Below the pieces are notes generated by a model that was not told the origin of the DNA, searched no databases, and saw only the letters and a program-made list of their open reading frames with translations. From Providencia hangzhouensis (GTDB lineage Bacteria; Pseudomonadota; Gammaproteobacteria; Enterobacterales; Enterobacteriaceae), in the NCBI RefSeq assembly GCF_029193595.2, contig NZ_CP135052.1:2728001-2792000 (forward strand): 64,000 bases of DNA. Reading direction: 5' to 3'. The translations under genes and the position numbers were made by a program. Positions 20,289 through 31,415 of this stretch are shown piece after piece (the first letter of the stretch is position 1; every line of letters starts with the position of its first letter).

Positions 20289-20774
20289 TTAGATACGTCT
20301 TGCTTGCCAAAACACTTTTCGCCAATAAACATTATCCATTGATGAACGAATTACCCCTTTACTCGTTGATGCGTGAATGAATGTATTATCGGTATCGTAA
20401 ATCCCCACATGCAATCCATTCTCCCCTGAACCTGTTTTAAAGAACACCAAATCCCCTGGCATCAAATCAGATTTATCAATCCGTGTGCCTAATTGAGTTT
20501 GATCTACTGTTGTTCGAGGTAACTGAATGGCAAAACGGTCGTTAAATGTGCGATAGACAAAACCGGAACAATCCACACCATTTTGATTCATTCCACCATA
20601 ATGATAAGGCGTACCATACCACTGCTCTAGCTGGTCTTTTAATTGCGCTATCGTCATGATTGGGTCTGATAATTGTGTTTTTAATGGCGGCGGCGTTCTT
20701 TTAACGGATGTCGATGAACAACCAATTAAAACTAAACACAATAATAGTGGTAGGTGTTGTATTTTGATAACCAT
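20289..20774 (-). CDS. nlpC: NlpC, NlpC/P60 family lipoprotein peptidase
   Basis: 161 residues. A lipoprotein signal with lipobox LIGC at residues 16-19, then an NlpC/P60 domain: catalytic Cys in NGVDCSGFVYR, catalytic His in GLHVGIYD and the polar residue in FIHAST. Enzymes of this family cut peptide bonds in the murein stem peptide, here from a lipid-anchored position. In E. coli nlpC is adjacent to the btu genes; here the arn operon separates them. Confidence 0.92.
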   Translation of the reverse strand: MVIKIQHLPLLLCLVLIGCSSTSVKRTPPPLKTQLSDPIMTIAQLKDQLEQWYGTPYHYGGMNQNGVDCSGFVYRTFNDRFAIQLPRTTVDQTQLGTRIDKSDLMPGDLVFFKTGSGENGLHVGIYDTDNTFIHASTSKGVIRSSMDNVYWRKVFWQARRI

Positions 20775-20856
20775 AAAGCACCTTATTTATCTATCTTATT
20801 GCGATAACTTGCTTATATTATAGTGCGTGAAGACTATAATATAAGCAACTAAGAAA

Positions 20857-21264
20857 TTATTCCGTTCTATCACTTGGTGATTTATTGGGCCGGCTAATTA
20901 GCCATACCCCTAATAAAATAAAGCCAATTCCAATGGCCTTTAGTCCTGTCGCAGGTTCATTAAACCAAGGTAAGAAAACTGCTAATAAATAAACGAAAAC
21001 ATAGCTTAAGCTAATAAGCGGATAAGCTTTATTCAATGCTATGTGTTTTAAAGCTAATAGCCAACATAACATCGATAACGCATAACAAACTAACCCTAAA
21101 AAAATAATTCCTAAGCTAGTAATATTTGCGAGTAACCACTCTAATTGTAGCCAATGCCAGCCAAGTGTGAATGAGGGTAGTTCAACTACCCCGGCTTTTA
21201 AGCTCAGTTGAGCGACTGTGACTAATAAAGCACTGCTAATCACCCACAAATAACCCTTGTTCAT
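20857..21264 (-). CDS. arnF: ArnF, undecaprenyl-phosphate-aminoarabinose flippase subunit
   Basis: 135-residue EMR-like membrane protein with four hydrophobic segments. With ArnE it moves undecaprenyl-phosphate-L-Ara4N across the inner membrane. Pro-Leu-Ile-Ser in [12 protein letters not shown] is typical. Its start overlaps the arnE stop by four bases, and it is the last gene of arnBCADTEF. Confidence 0.9.
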   Translation of the reverse strand: MNKGYLWVISSALLVTVAQLSLKAGVVELPSFTLGWHWLQLEWLLANITSLGIIFLGLVCYALSMLCWLLALKHIALNKAYPLISLSYVFVYLLAVFLPWFNEPATGLKAIGIGFILLGVWLISRPNKSPSDRTE

Positions 21265-21608
21265 ACGCCGATACTCATTAGCAAAATACCAAACATAATG
21301 GCAGCAACCCCTAACCAGTGGTTAAGCCCAGTTTGCTCTTTATAAACAAACTGGCCAATTAAAGTAATTAATACAAAATTAATACTTAACATTGGATAAG
21401 CGATACTCAGCGGCATGGTTTCCAATAATTTCAACCAAAACAACATGCCAAGGCCTAGCATAAAAACCGCCAGCACCAGCCACCGAAAGGCTGATGCTGT
21501 TTTATTGGTTTTATTACTCTGCCAATTGACGACGGCTTGCTTTTGAGCCACTTGCCCAACGCAGGTCAAAACGCTAACCAGCAATAACAGCAGTAGTTGT
21601 GCAATCAT
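21261..21608 (-). CDS. arnE: ArnE, undecaprenyl-phosphate-aminoarabinose flippase subunit
   Basis: 115 residues, four membrane segments, EMR/SMR fold with [12 protein letters not shown] in the third to fourth helix. Acts with ArnF. It overlaps arnT and arnF by four bases on each side, so the three are translationally coupled. Confidence 0.9.
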   Translation of the reverse strand: MIAQLLLLLLVSVLTCVGQVAQKQAVVNWQSNKTNKTASAFRWLVLAVFMLGLGMLFWLKLLETMPLSIAYPMLSINFVLITLIGQFVYKEQTGLNHWLGVAAIMFGILLMSIGV

Positions 21609-23263
21609 TGTTGATGGTAAACCACAATCGCCATACGTGAATTTTTAATGACTTCATCTGGCTTAGGAATATCCGGTAACCCTTCTTTACGGCCTAATAA
21701 AAAGACAACAGTTACCTGCCCTTCTTTGCGTGCTTTTTCTAGCCACTGTGCAAATTGATCCGGTTTAACTAAGCGATGTTGGCTATCTGGGTATTCCAAA
21801 CCGTAACTTAGCTCTCCACTACTATTGTATAAATAGATATTGGAATTTTGTGTTTCCCACGCAAGACCTGCTGCCACCCCAACATTACTTGCCATCAAAT
21901 ATTTGCTATTCATCAGTAAATCATGATTTTGATGAATAAAGTTTTGAGGTAATTTAGAATCGATGGTGTTGTTCGGCAGAGCACTACCAATACACAAACT
22001 CACGGCCAAAGAGCACGAGGCTGCCCATAACCAATATTTAGCATTTAATACCGTACATAGGTAACCGATAATCGCCCAAATAGAAAATGCAACGACACCT
22101 AACACCATTTTTGACCATTCATCAGGTTCGTATAACGGTTTTTTGATCACCGTGCTCACGACAATTACCGCTATAACCGCAGCGATCCCTAATACAACAT
22201 TAATGATCCCATTGGCTTTCAATGCTTTCATTTTACCATTACGAACGCAATCAACCCCATACTTCGCCATAAGCAATGCCAATGGCGCCATAAACGGTAA
22301 CATATACGTTGGTAACTTACCGCGGGAAATACTGAAAAAGATAACAGGAACAACAAACCAGCACAGTAAGAAAAACATATCGGGGCTAGATTTACGTTCT
22401 TTCCAGCCTTTCATTATCGCACCTGGCAACAGCCCTGCCCATGGAATAGCGCCAAGAATGATAATTGGAATATAATACCAAAACGGTGCAATATGCTGCG
22501 CATCATCTGCTGTGAAACGCTTAATGTGCTCAATCCAAAAGAAATAGTGCCAATAGTCTGGTTCTTGTTTTGCAACCGCCAAAGCCCATGGCAAACTGAT
22601 AATAACCGCCGAAATTATTGCAAGCGGCCCGTACTTTAGTAACTCAAGGAACCGCTTTTGATAGATTGTGACAGGAAGCATGACTATCACGGGGATCGCA
22701 AGGGCTAAAAAGCCTTTAGTCATAAATGCCATGCCACAAGCCAGCCCAAGACAAAGCCATGCCGCTAGTTTAGATTTTACTTCTCTCGATTTCATTGCCC
22801 ACAAGCAACAGAACATGCTTGCCGCTATCCATAAAGACAACATTGGGTCGAGTACACTGTAAGTTCCGATGGAGAATACCAAGAACATTGAGATATAAAT
22901 GAGGCTAGCAACATAAGCAACGTGGTTATTACGCCACATCATTTTTGCCATACGGTAGACAAGTAATGCACTGAGGAAAATACAAAAAACCGAACCAAAG
23001 CGAACAGCAAAATTAGTTTCACCAAAAATCATTTGGCTAATATTGTTTATCCAGTAACCTGCTACTGGTTTTTCGAAATAACGTACATCCAGCATGTAAG
23101 GAACAATCCAATCCCCACGCTGTAACATTTCACGGCTAATTTCCGCATATCGTGTTTCATCTGGTTGCCAAAGTAAACGGCTATCCAACGGCAATAAATA
23201 GGTTAAGATAAAAAAAAGAGCCAGCAGAGAGGCTCCTACTTTGCTCGCTCGGTTATTCAACAT
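21605..23263 (-). CDS. arnT: ArnT, L-Ara4N transferase to lipid A
   Basis: 552 residues, GT-C fold glycosyltransferase of the inner membrane with about 12-13 hydrophobic segments. It moves 4-amino-4-deoxy-L-arabinose from undecaprenyl phosphate to lipid A at the periplasmic face, lowering the negative charge and giving resistance to polymyxin and cationic peptides. The first periplasmic loop has the conserved [14 protein letters not shown] with catalytic acidic residues. Placed between arnD and arnE in the usual order. Confidence 0.95.
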   Translation of the reverse strand: MLNNRASKVGASLLALFFILTYLLPLDSRLLWQPDETRYAEISREMLQRGDWIVPYMLDVRYFEKPVAGYWINNISQMIFGETNFAVRFGSVFCIFLSALLVYRMAKMMWRNNHVAYVASLIYISMFLVFSIGTYSVLDPMLSLWIAASMFCCLWAMKSREVKSKLAAWLCLGLACGMAFMTKGFLALAIPVIVMLPVTIYQKRFLELLKYGPLAIISAVIISLPWALAVAKQEPDYWHYFFWIEHIKRFTADDAQHIAPFWYYIPIIILGAIPWAGLLPGAIMKGWKERKSSPDMFFLLCWFVVPVIFFSISRGKLPTYMLPFMAPLALLMAKYGVDCVRNGKMKALKANGIINVVLGIAAVIAVIVVSTVIKKPLYEPDEWSKMVLGVVAFSIWAIIGYLCTVLNAKYWLWAASCSLAVSLCIGSALPNNTIDSKLPQNFIHQNHDLLMNSKYLMASNVGVAAGLAWETQNSNIYLYNSSGELSYGLEYPDSQHRLVKPDQFAQWLEKARKEGQVTVVFLLGRKEGLPDIPKPDEVIKNSRMAIVVYHQQ

Positions 23264-23270
23264 AGGTTGC

Positions 23271-24164
23271 TTATTCCTCTTCTTGGCAGCCTAGCCAGCC
23301 TTCACGCCCAGGGAATGGTGCCCTCACCACACGCCCTTTTGGCAATGAATTCAAATCGTCTGGCAGTAATTCACTCAATGTACAGAATTGGATATCTTCT
23401 TGTGTAATTCGTTCCAATAATTGTGAAAATTGTTCCGATTTAGACATCCCTTCCACTTCAGTGTGAATAGTATAAACTGGAATGCCTTGATCTTCTTTAA
23501 TTGCTTGAAGAATAAAATCATTAAATGCCTCATCACTCACGACTGTTCCCACAACTTCATCGTAAGTCGGCAGTGTTACAGGAATTTGAACTGTCCCTAA
23601 TGAGCCATCCGCTAAAATTGGCCTAAATGGATATTTACCACGGCAATCACTGTTGTAGTCAAAGTTAAACGTTTGTTTAACTTCCAATACGCGCTCATCG
23701 CCTCGCCAACCAGCGACGGCTGAACAAGTCACACGATGCCCAATAGCTTGCTCCAATGCATCAACACCTAGCTTGACCTGCTCAGTCAGTTGCGGTTTGC
23801 TCCATTTCGCAACCTTAGCCTGCCAGCCTTGATGATCCCATGCATGTAAGCCAACTTCATGGCCAGCATCCAAGGTTTGTTTCATCAAGTAACCTAAATC
23901 CTTAGCAATTTTTTTACCCGGCCATGCTGTGCCCGCTAATAAGATATCTAACCCATAAAGGGATGCTGCATTAGACCTAAGCATTTTCCACAGAAATTTA
24001 GGACGCAAAAGGCGCCATAAATGGCGCCCCATGTTATCGGGTCCTACGCTGAAGAAAAAGCTGGCCTGAATATTATGCTCTTTGAGCACTTTGAGTAACT
24101 GTGGAACCCCTTTTAATGTACCTTGGTAAGTATCCACATCAATTCTCAAGCCAACTTTTTTCAT
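23271..24164 (-). CDS. arnD: ArnD, deformylase of undecaprenyl-phosphate-Ara4FN
   Basis: 297 residues, NodB/polysaccharide-deacetylase fold. It removes the formyl group from undecaprenyl-phosphate-Ara4[13 protein letters not shown] carries the catalytic Asp near the N-terminus and [14 protein letters not shown] the metal-binding His residues. Stop/start overlap with arnA is one base (position 24164). Confidence 0.93.
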   Translation of the reverse strand: MKKVGLRIDVDTYQGTLKGVPQLLKVLKEHNIQASFFFSVGPDNMGRHLWRLLRPKFLWKMLRSNAASLYGLDILLAGTAWPGKKIAKDLGYLMKQTLDAGHEVGLHAWDHQGWQAKVAKWSKPQLTEQVKLGVDALEQAIGHRVTCSAVAGWRGDERVLEVKQTFNFDYNSDCRGKYPFRPILADGSLGTVQIPVTLPTYDEVVGTVVSDEAFNDFILQAIKEDQGIPVYTIHTEVEGMSKSEQFSQLLERITQEDIQFCTLSELLPDDLNSLPKGRVVRAPFPGREGWLGCQEEE

Positions 24165-26149
24165 TAGTCTTTATTACCTAACTCTTCAACAGCACCTTGT
24201 AAGAAGAAATCTAATGTTTCTTCAATGGTATCTTTCATATCGATAGTTGGAACCCAGTCTAGTAAACGACGTGCGTTTTCAACACTTGGTTTACGGTGTT
24301 CAACGTCTTGATACCCTTGGCCATAATAGCTGCTGCTTTCGATTTCACGGAAACCTGCAAATGGAGGGAATTTTCCACGTTGTGGGTGTTTTTCGAAGCT
24401 TTCCAGCAACATTTCCGCTAATTCACGAATACTGGCTTCATTCGTTGGGTTACCGATATTGATGATTTGGCCGTCACACTTACCATCTTTATTTTCGATA
24501 ATACGGAACAGTGCTTCAATACCGTCTTTAATATCTGTAAAACAGCGTTTTTGTGCTCCACCATCAACTAGTTTAATCGGAGAACCTTCAACTAAGTTCA
24601 AGATCAACTGTGTAATTGCACGAGAACTACCAATACGCGCAGAGTTCAAGCTATCTAAACGTGGTCCCATCCAGTTAAATGGACGGAATAAGGTGAACTT
24701 CAGACCTTCTTTTGCACCGTATGCCCAAATCACTCGGTCAAGTAATTGTTTAGATACTGAGTAAATCCAACGTTGTTTATTGATTGGACCTACGATCAGG
24801 CGTGATTCATCTTCATCAAACTCTTTATCATCACACATACCATAAACTTCAGAAGTTGATGGGAAAATGATGCGTTTGTTGTATTTCACACAGTAACGTA
24901 CAACTTTTAAGTTTTCTTCGAAGTCTAACTCGAAAACACGCAGTGGGTTACGGGTATATTCGATTGGCGTCGCGATCGCAACCAAAGGCAGAATAACGTC
25001 ACATTTTTTGATATGATATTCAATCCATTCTGTATGGATGCTAACGTCACCTTCAATAAAGTGGAAACGTGGGTTACCAATAAAACGTTCAATTGCGGAA
25101 GAACCGATATCCATACCATAGATATCGTAATTACCGTCTTTTAACAGGCGCTCAGTCAAGTGGTTACCGATAAAGCCGTTAACACCAAGGATCAGAACAC
25201 GTGTACGACGTTTTACTTGTGCCGTTGGTTTTGCACCAACACGAACATCTGTCACGATACCCATTTCGTTAGCAAGGCGGCTACCTTGCATATATAAACC
25301 CGTCTCACTTTGGCCACTAATCACTTCGATAGCACCTTGACCACAAGCGATACGCAGTGGGTCACTCGAAAGTACCGTACCTGCTGGTTTACCTTGGTTA
25401 TCATCTAAAACGCGTGCGCGCCAAATAACCATTTTGCGTGCACCTAAATAGGTAAACGCACCTGGGTAAGGTTCAGTCACTGCACGAATCAAGCAGTTAA
25501 CGTCTTTTGCACTGTCGTTCCAATTAATCAAACCATCTTCAGCGGTACGACGACCAAAGTACGTTGCTTGACTTTCGTCTTGTGCAACGGCTTTGTAGCT
25601 ACCAGTTTCGATTAATGGCAGTGTTTTATCCAGCAAAACTTCCGCCGCTTCACGGACTTTTGCATGTAAAGTTAGGCTAGTGTCTGTATCGGTAATAACC
25701 ACTTTTTCTTGAGCAATGATATCGCCAGCGTCGGCTTTAGCTACCATTTTGTGTAAGGTTACACCTGTTTCGCTTTCGCCTTTTAATAATGCCCAATTAA
25801 TAGGCGCACGACCGCGATATTTAGGGAGTAATGAACCATGTAGATTAAACGCACCTTTAGGCGCGATAGCTAACAGCTCTTCACTCAACATATCACGATA
25901 GTAGAAGGAGAAAATCACATCAGGTTTCATTTCGCGAATACGTTCAATCCACAATGGGTGATTAACGTTTTCAGGCGCAAAAACAGGAAGCTCCATGTCA
26001 GCACTTAAACGCGCAACAGAGGAGTAAAAGTGGTTTTCATTTGGGTCATCAGTGTGGGTAAACACTGCTTGGATATCAAAACCTGCTTTTTCAAGCGCTT
26101 TTAGCCCTACGCAGCCAATATCATGATAGGCAAAAACAATAGCTTTCAT
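24164..26149 (-). CDS. arnA: ArnA, bifunctional UDP-Ara4N formyltransferase / UDP-GlcA decarboxylase
   Basis: 661 residues with two catalytic domains. Residues 1 to about 305 are the formyltransferase ([19 protein letters not shown] with the catalytic His and downstream Asp). Residues about 315-661 are the NAD-dependent oxidative decarboxylase (Rossmann [14 protein letters not shown], catalytic [10 protein letters not shown]). The two steps flank ArnB in the pathway. Overlaps arnC by one base and arnD by one base. Confidence 0.97.
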   Translation of the reverse strand: MKAIVFAYHDIGCVGLKALEKAGFDIQAVFTHTDDPNENHFYSSVARLSADMELPVFAPENVNHPLWIERIREMKPDVIFSFYYRDMLSEELLAIAPKGAFNLHGSLLPKYRGRAPINWALLKGESETGVTLHKMVAKADAGDIIAQEKVVITDTDTSLTLHAKVREAAEVLLDKTLPLIETGSYKAVAQDESQATYFGRRTAEDGLINWNDSAKDVNCLIRAVTEPYPGAFTYLGARKMVIWRARVLDDNQGKPAGTVLSSDPLRIACGQGAIEVISGQSETGLYMQGSRLANEMGIVTDVRVGAKPTAQVKRRTRVLILGVNGFIGNHLTERLLKDGNYDIYGMDIGSSAIERFIGNPRFHFIEGDVSIHTEWIEYHIKKCDVILPLVAIATPIEYTRNPLRVFELDFEENLKVVRYCVKYNKRIIFPSTSEVYGMCDDKEFDEDESRLIVGPINKQRWIYSVSKQLLDRVIWAYGAKEGLKFTLFRPFNWMGPRLDSLNSARIGSSRAITQLILNLVEGSPIKLVDGGAQKRCFTDIKDGIEALFRIIENKDGKCDGQIINIGNPTNEASIRELAEMLLESFEKHPQRGKFPPFAGFREIESSSYYGQGYQDVEHRKPSVENARRLLDWVPTIDMKDTIEETLDFFLQGAVEELGNKD

Positions 26150-27141
26150 TAGTCTTCTTCCTGATTTTTGTCGGATTTCGCATCTGCTCCAACGACTTTT
26201 TGAATAAAATAACGGGGTCTCGCGCGCACATCATTGTAGATCCTACCAATGTATTCGCCCAATAAACCCATGGCAACAAACTGTGCACCAATAAACATAA
26301 AGAGTACTGCAAACAGCGTGAATACGCCATCTGCGGCCCACTCTGCGCCAAAAATTAAACGCAATGCAATTAACAATACCGCTAATAAAAAACCGCCAGC
26401 GGCGATAATACTACCGACAACACTCAATAAACGCAGTGGTGCCGTAGTCAGGCATGTTAATAAGTCATACATTAAATTAATCAGCTTCATAAAGCTGTAT
26501 TTAGAATCACCAAACTCGCGTTCTGCATGCGCTACATCAATTTCAATGGTTCTACGTGCAAATGTATTTGCTAAAATAGGAATAAATGTACTTCTTTCAT
26601 GACATTGCAACATAGCTTGAATAATATGACGGCGATACGCACGTAACATACAGCCATAGTCACCCATAGAGCGGCCTGTTGCTTTGGTGATCATCGCATT
26701 AATCATTTTAGACGCTGTTTTGCGAAACCAAGAATCTTGGCGATTCGCACGGCGTGTACCAACTACATCATAACCTTGCATCGCTGTTTGCACTAAACGA
26801 GGGATTTCCTCTGGCGGATTTTGCAAATCCGCATCCAAGGTAATTACTAAATCGCCATCCGCTTGGTTAAAACCTGCCATAATAGCAGAATGCTGCCCAT
26901 AATTACGGTTTAAAATAATTGCAATAACGTGGTTTTCTGGATTTTCCGCTGCTTCTGTAAGCATTTGCGCTGAACGATCGCTACTACCATCATCAACTAA
27001 AATTAATTCATAAGATTGAGTTAATTGTTTACATGACTTGATAGTACGTTCTAGTAATTGCGGTAAGCTCTGCTCTTCATTATAGACAGGGATTACCACT
27101 GAGACTTTTTTTATCTCATCAAATTCATCTGCGTGTGACAC
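26149..27141 (-). CDS. arnC: ArnC, undecaprenyl-phosphate Ara4FN transferase
   Basis: 330 residues. GT2 glycosyltransferase domain ([32 protein letters not shown] with DxD-type acidic residues) followed by two membrane helices near residues 235-255 and 270-295. It joins UDP-Ara4FN to undecaprenyl phosphate at the cytosolic face. Overlaps its neighbours by one base on either side. Confidence 0.95.
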   Translation of the reverse strand: MSHADEFDEIKKVSVVIPVYNEEQSLPQLLERTIKSCKQLTQSYELILVDDGSSDRSAQMLTEAAENPENHVIAIILNRNYGQHSAIMAGFNQADGDLVITLDADLQNPPEEIPRLVQTAMQGYDVVGTRRANRQDSWFRKTASKMINAMITKATGRSMGDYGCMLRAYRRHIIQAMLQCHERSTFIPILANTFARRTIEIDVAHAEREFGDSKYSFMKLINLMYDLLTCLTTAPLRLLSVVGSIIAAGGFLLAVLLIALRLIFGAEWAADGVFTLFAVLFMFIGAQFVAMGLLGEYIGRIYNDVRARPRYFIQKVVGADAKSDKNQEED

Positions 27142-28286
27142 TATTTTGACTCCAAAAGAACTGCTTCTACAGCTTTGACAACCCGTTCAACATCTGCATC
27201 CGTCATATCGGGAAATAAAGGTAATGAACACAATGTGGCGCTATTCCAGGTTGATTCAGGTAAGGTTAATTCAGGGTATTTTTCGCGATAATATTTTTGA
27301 GTATGTGCGGCGCGAAAGTGCAACCCTGTTCCAATATCATGCTCTTTCAATTTTTCCATGAATGTATCGCGATCAATTCCACATTCGGCTTTATCGACAC
27401 GTACCATAAATAAATGATTCGCATGTAAATGTGAGTAGCTAGGTACACTCAACATTTGCAAAGGAGAGTTTTTCAGCAATTCACGATAACGAGCAGTTAG
27501 CTCAGCACGACGCTGATTTAATTGCTCTACTCGTGATAACTGCACCACTGCAATCGCGGCATGAATATCCGACAAATTATATTTAAAACCGGGTTCAACA
27601 ACCTCTGCTTGCGGCTTACGGCCTTGCATTTGTCTATCAAACGCATCAACGCCTAGACCGTGAAACTTAAGCGTTCGTACACGCTGAGCGAGCTTGTCAT
27701 CATCTGTTGCGACTAATCCCCCTTCCGCACAGGTGACATTTTTGATGGCATGAAAAGAGAAAATAGACGTTCCCTTTTCGCCAATCCACTCATCTTTATA
27801 ACGAGTACCCACTGCATGTGCTGCATCTTCGATTAAAGCTACACCGGCTTTTTGAGCAATCAAACGCAATGCGTCAAGATCACAAGGAGCCCCCGCATAA
27901 TGAACTGGGATAATGGCCTTTGTTTTTTCTGTTAACGCTTTTTCTACGGCATCGGGTTGGATCATTAATGTGTCACGATCAACATCAATCATCACAGGGG
28001 TTGCACCAAGCAATTCAATCATGTTAATCGTAGAAACCCATGTTTGTGATGGTGTAATAATTTCATCACCAGGGCCAATACCTAATGCCATTAAGACAAC
28101 ATGCATCCCCGCTGTTGCAGAAGAAAGTGCAATCGCATGCTTACAGCCATAACGCTTACAAAAATCTTCTTCTAATTGATGATTCTGTGGGCCTGTAGTT
28201 ATCCAGCCTGAACGCAGAACTTTTTCAACTGCCTTGACCTCTTCATCACCGATTGCCGGTTTTGAAAATGGTAAGAAATTGCTCAT
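27141..28286 (-). CDS. arnB: ArnB, UDP-Ara4O aminotransferase (PLP)
   Basis: 381 residues, DegT/DnrJ/EryC1 aminotransferase family. It makes UDP-Ara4N using glutamate. The PLP lysine is in [15 protein letters not shown] (near residue 185), and the cofactor-binding [11 protein letters not shown] and IEDAAHAVG segments are intact. First gene of the arn operon; the promoter region is the 119 bases up to btuD. Confidence 0.96.
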   Translation of the reverse strand: MSNFLPFSKPAIGDEEVKAVEKVLRSGWITTGPQNHQLEEDFCKRYGCKHAIALSSATAGMHVVLMALGIGPGDEIITPSQTWVSTINMIELLGATPVMIDVDRDTLMIQPDAVEKALTEKTKAIIPVHYAGAPCDLDALRLIAQKAGVALIEDAAHAVGTRYKDEWIGEKGTSIFSFHAIKNVTCAEGGLVATDDDKLAQRVRTLKFHGLGVDAFDRQMQGRKPQAEVVEPGFKYNLSDIHAAIAVVQLSRVEQLNQRRAELTARYRELLKNSPLQMLSVPSYSHLHANHLFMVRVDKAECGIDRDTFMEKLKEHDIGTGLHFRAAHTQKYYREKYPELTLPESTWNSATLCSLPLFPDMTDADVERVVKAVEAVLLESK

Positions 28287-28328
28287 ATTGTTTATAGCCT
28301 AGTTTTCATTGTGAATAGAATATTCTAG

Positions 28329-28343
28329 TTAATTATACTTTAA
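28329..28343 (-). promoter_or_regulatory. PmrA-like box upstream of arnB
   Basis: Read on the minus strand, GTTAAA-GTATA-ATTAAC gives TTAA-N7-TTAA, close to the PmrA direct repeat YTTAAK-N5-YTTAAK. It is 43 bases before arnB, the expected range for a PmrA-activated arn promoter. TTAA is common in AT-rich DNA, so this is suggestive only. Confidence 0.45.
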
Positions 28344-28405
28344 CCGAACCTCAACACCTGCAAACATTGCGGGATTATCATGCAAAAATAAGTGATAAAA
28401 ACACC

Positions 28406-29194
28406 TTATTGCTTATCCGTTAAATTTATAACCTGCCACACCCGGTGAGATGCACTGTGGCTTAACTTAATTTCAGACATAAATATGTCAGATAAATTTT
28501 TTTCTGTCATTATACATTCTGGTTTCCCTACTGCGACTAACTGTCCTTGTTTTATCATCCAAATACAAGATGCATTTTTATACGAATGGCTAAGGTCATG
28601 ACCACTCATTATAACGGTTCCTAAGCAATCACAAAAATATTTAATCCATTTATCAAGCATTGCTTGCTGAATAATATCTAAATTATTGGTTGGCTCATCC
28701 AATAATATAAATTTCCCCTCGCATTGCTGTTTATCCCAGACCTGCAAAAATGCTGCTACAATTCGGACTCTTTGCCATTCACCACCCGAGAGTTGGTTAA
28801 TAGGTTTACTTAACAATGATGTTAGTTGAAAATCGCTACATAAACGCTCAAAAATACTAGCTGAAAACACTGTTTTAGGTGAAAACAGGCCAATATATTG
28901 AAACACTTTGAGTATTGGAATGTAACTAACTAATTGTGAAAGATAAGCACGTTGTTGGCTCAATTGAGCAATATGATATTGCCGTATACTTCGCCCACCA
29001 ATTAAAATATCGCCACCTACAGGCAAATAACCGCTTATCGCAGCTAATAATGTACTTTTTCCGGCCCCATTGGCACCCAATATATGAATTTGTTCACCAG
29101 CTAGCACTTGAGCTGAAATATTGACCAAGCGTGTATCGGTAGTAATGTTTTTAATATCAATAATTAATTTATTTTCCATCATTTTTACCGCCAT
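28406..29194 (-). CDS. btuD: BtuD, vitamin B12 import ATPase
   Basis: 262-residue ABC ATPase for cobalamin import with BtuC. Walker A GANGAGKST (near 40), signature LSGGEWQRVRI, Walker B FILLDEPTNNLD, His switch in MSGHDLSHS. LSGGEWQRVR is characteristic of BtuD. The start at 29194 overlaps the btuC stop by ten bases; in-frame ATGs at 29182 and 29179 are alternatives and none has a clear ribosome site. Sequence is more diverged from E. coli than most genes here. Confidence 0.88.
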   Translation of the reverse strand: MAVKMMENKLIIDIKNITTDTRLVNISAQVLAGEQIHILGANGAGKSTLLAAISGYLPVGGDILIGGRSIRQYHIAQLSQQRAYLSQLVSYIPILKVFQYIGLFSPKTVFSASIFERLCSDFQLTSLLSKPINQLSGGEWQRVRIVAAFLQVWDKQQCEGKFILLDEPTNNLDIIQQAMLDKWIKYFCDCLGTVIMSGHDLSHSYKNASCIWMIKQGQLVAVGKPECIMTEKNLSDIFMSEIKLSHSASHRVWQVINLTDKQ

Positions 29195-30186
29195 TGTTGG
29201 TGACGAATTAACAAGAAAATAAATACCGGGGCCCCTAAGGTTGCCGTAATAACACCAATGGGAACTTCCGCATTGGCGATTAATAACCGAGACAGAATAT
29301 CTGCTGTTAATAACCCTAATGCCCCTGCCACTGCAGAACCAACCAATAATACGCGGTTATCTGTTAAACCACTTAATCTCAATATATGAGGAATAACTAA
29401 GCCAATAAAGCTAATCGCCCCCGCAATAGCAACGCTGAGGCCAATTAATACACCGCTAATAATAATCAATATAACGCGCCATTTATAAATTGAGATACCT
29501 AATTGATAGGCTTGTACCGTTCCTAATGAAAGATAATTCAGTATATTTCCTTGGAAAAGCACCCAAATTAAAAATGGTAAGCAACCAATAACAAGACCAA
29601 ATTGTCGCCAATCAACCCCACTAAAACTCCCCATCATCCAATAGAGTAACTGTCGCAAATCAAGGTTGCTGCTCATGTACACCATCCATGTCATACAGGC
29701 ACCACTAATCACGCCTAGAGCAACACCAACAAGCAATAAACTTGAATTATTCAAGTTTTTACGGCGAGCAAAATAGAGCAATATGGAGGTAAAAAATAGT
29801 GCTCCCATAATTGCGCTAATACTTAATAGCCAATAGTGCGTCACGCCTGAAGACAACAATACAGCCAGCACCACAGCAACACCCGCTCCATTGCTTACCC
29901 CCAATAAGCCAGGCTCGGCCAAGGGGTTTTCAAATAAGGCTTGCATGATAGCCCCTGTGACCGCAAGAGCTGCGCCAATAACAATCACCGCAAGTGTGCG
30001 GGGAAAACGAATTTGTCCCACGAACATGTGTCCTGCATCACTCATCCATCGTGTTGGTGGTAACCACACTTCACCTGCACACAGAGAAAGTAGCACAGCA
30101 GTAATCAGCAAAGCGCTCAATAGAGTAATTAGCTTTAAGTCGGAACATCGCTGTTGATGATGCAAATTTTCAAGTTGCTGATCCAT
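29185..30186 (-). CDS. btuC: BtuC, vitamin B12 import permease
   Basis: 333 residues, FecCD-type permease with about ten membrane helices. Conserved GAALAVTGAIMQALFENPLAEPGLLG (positions about 75-100) and the coupling-helix region GAISFIGLVIPHILR are present. With BtuD and periplasmic BtuF (not in the window) it imports cobalamin. A haem or siderophore permease is an alternative for the family, but the btuC-btuD pair near ihfA and nlpC fits the E. coli context. Confidence 0.87.
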   Translation of the reverse strand: MDQQLENLHHQQRCSDLKLITLLSALLITAVLLSLCAGEVWLPPTRWMSDAGHMFVGQIRFPRTLAVIVIGAALAVTGAIMQALFENPLAEPGLLGVSNGAGVAVVLAVLLSSGVTHYWLLSISAIMGALFFTSILLYFARRKNLNNSSLLLVGVALGVISGACMTWMVYMSSNLDLRQLLYWMMGSFSGVDWRQFGLVIGCLPFLIWVLFQGNILNYLSLGTVQAYQLGISIYKWRVILIIISGVLIGLSVAIAGAISFIGLVIPHILRLSGLTDNRVLLVGSAVAGALGLLTADILSRLLIANAEVPIGVITATLGAPVFIFLLIRHQQWR

Positions 30187-30302
30187 TGAATTTTTTCTTA
30201 TTTTTCATTAAGTCAGGAAATTATAGCTTTTTATGTAAGCAAAGCGATAACAATAATCTTATGCTCCTGCATAATTTAACGACCTCATTAAAAGGAAATT
30301 AT

Positions 30303-31352
30303 ATGAATACTAAATCAAATACAAATCTCCATCCTAGGCTTAAATCGTTTAACCTACAACCAGCCCAACCAATAGAGACTGTATATAGCGAAAGAAAGGG
30401 GGTTTTTGCGTCCATAAAGAAAATAATAAATAGCTGCAAAAGTTTCTTTGGTTTCGTCTCAAATCACAATTTCGAACCTATAAATGTAGAAAATGTAAAG
30501 TTCAGAGCATTGACAGAACAAGAAAAATTAGTAAACAGTATTATTTCTGATGCCGTTAGCAGAAACGCACTCTCGCCACATGAAGTCTCTCTGTTAGAAA
30601 CAAAACTACCTAGTGTACAAACACTAGTTAAAATTCTAATTGAAAAAAATAACGCCCTATCAACGGAAGGAATTTTTCGAATTCCAGGTCAAGAAACAGC
30701 CATGCAATTTATAAAAGATAATATTAATAAATCAAATTTAGCTGATTTAGATATTTGTAGCTTAGCAGGGGCGTTAAAATCTTTATGCTCTGAAGTAAAT
30801 AGTAATTTTCCCTCAGAAGAAAATAGAATCAGTTTGCTCATGAATCAACATCACGAAGACTACCTCAATCTGTTGAAAGTTAAAGTAGGAGAAATATTCA
30901 CAGAAAAATCAGAAAATTACAATGCGTTACTGGATTCAATTGAAAAGTTAGAATTTAACACTTTCACTCAACAAAGAGCACAGATATTCGAACAAGAAGT
31001 TTCAAAAGCAGAAGATTTAGGTGGATGTAACGAACATACTAGAAAACTAATTCGCTATCTTTTGGATGAGATCACAGAAAATTCTAGTCAATGGAAAGTT
31101 TCGGTATTAAAGCACAGCGAAGTAATGAAATCGCCCTTAGCTCAAACACTAGCCCCTCTAATTGCTGGGATAGTAAAAAACTCAGACAAAAATAAAATGT
31201 CTGCACATAATCTCGCTATTGCAGCAAAAGCTCTACTCATACCTGCAAATACCTTTTCAAAGAACACTAAACCAGAAGACATAATTTTAAGAGAAAATAT
31301 GTCTGCCCATTATTTTGAAGCTATTGCTACTTATATGGCTAATAAATACTAA
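30303..31352 (+). CDS. Eukaryote-like RhoGAP domain protein
   Basis: 349 residues from the ATG at 30303 (AAGGA six bases upstream; a TTG at 30186 is less likely). Residues 78-315 carry RhoGAP landmarks: TEGIFRIPG (121-129) with the arginine finger at R126, SLAGALKSL (153-161) with K159 at the second conserved position, and NKMSAHNLAIAAKALL (297-312) matching the NKM-x-x-x-NLA helix. Between K159 and N297 there are about 60 more residues than in typical RhoGAP domains. The first 77 residues are polar and basic with a KKIINSCKSFFGF patch and no signal peptide. RhoGAPs speed GTP hydrolysis by Rho, Rac and Cdc42, which bacteria lack, so the natural guess is an effector delivered into host cells. 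No secretion genes are nearby. The gene looks more AT-rich than its neighbours, in line with transfer. Confidence 0.78.
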   Translation: MNTKSNTNLHPRLKSFNLQPAQPIETVYSERKGVFASIKKIINSCKSFFGFVSNHNFEPINVENVKFRALTEQEKLVNSIISDAVSRNALSPHEVSLLETKLPSVQTLVKILIEKNNALSTEGIFRIPGQETAMQFIKDNINKSNLADLDICSLAGALKSLCSEVNSNFPSEENRISLLMNQHHEDYLNLLKVKVGEIFTEKSENYNALLDSIEKLEFNTFTQQRAQIFEQEVSKAEDLGGCNEHTRKLIRYLLDEITENSSQWKVSVLKHSEVMKSPLAQTLAPLIAGIVKNSDKNKMSAHNLAIAAKALLIPANTFSKNTKPEDIILRENMSAHYFEAIATYMANKY

Positions 31353-31374
31353 TTCTACACTTTTAGTAAAAACA

Positions 31375-31396
31375 AAGACCGCCTAGGCGGTCTTTT
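31375..31396. terminator. Bidirectional terminator between the RhoGAP gene and ihfA
   Basis: A perfect palindrome AAGACCGCC / GGCGGTCTT centred on TAG, with T-rich flanks on both strands; serves both convergent genes. Confidence 0.85.
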
Positions 31397-31415
31397 TTCA
31401 TATCAAACGATATAA

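Noticed and set aside
30186..30302. Longer N-terminus for the RhoGAP protein from TTG 30186
   Set aside because: No ribosome site, overlaps the btuC start region, and the ATG at 30303 has well-spaced AAGGA.
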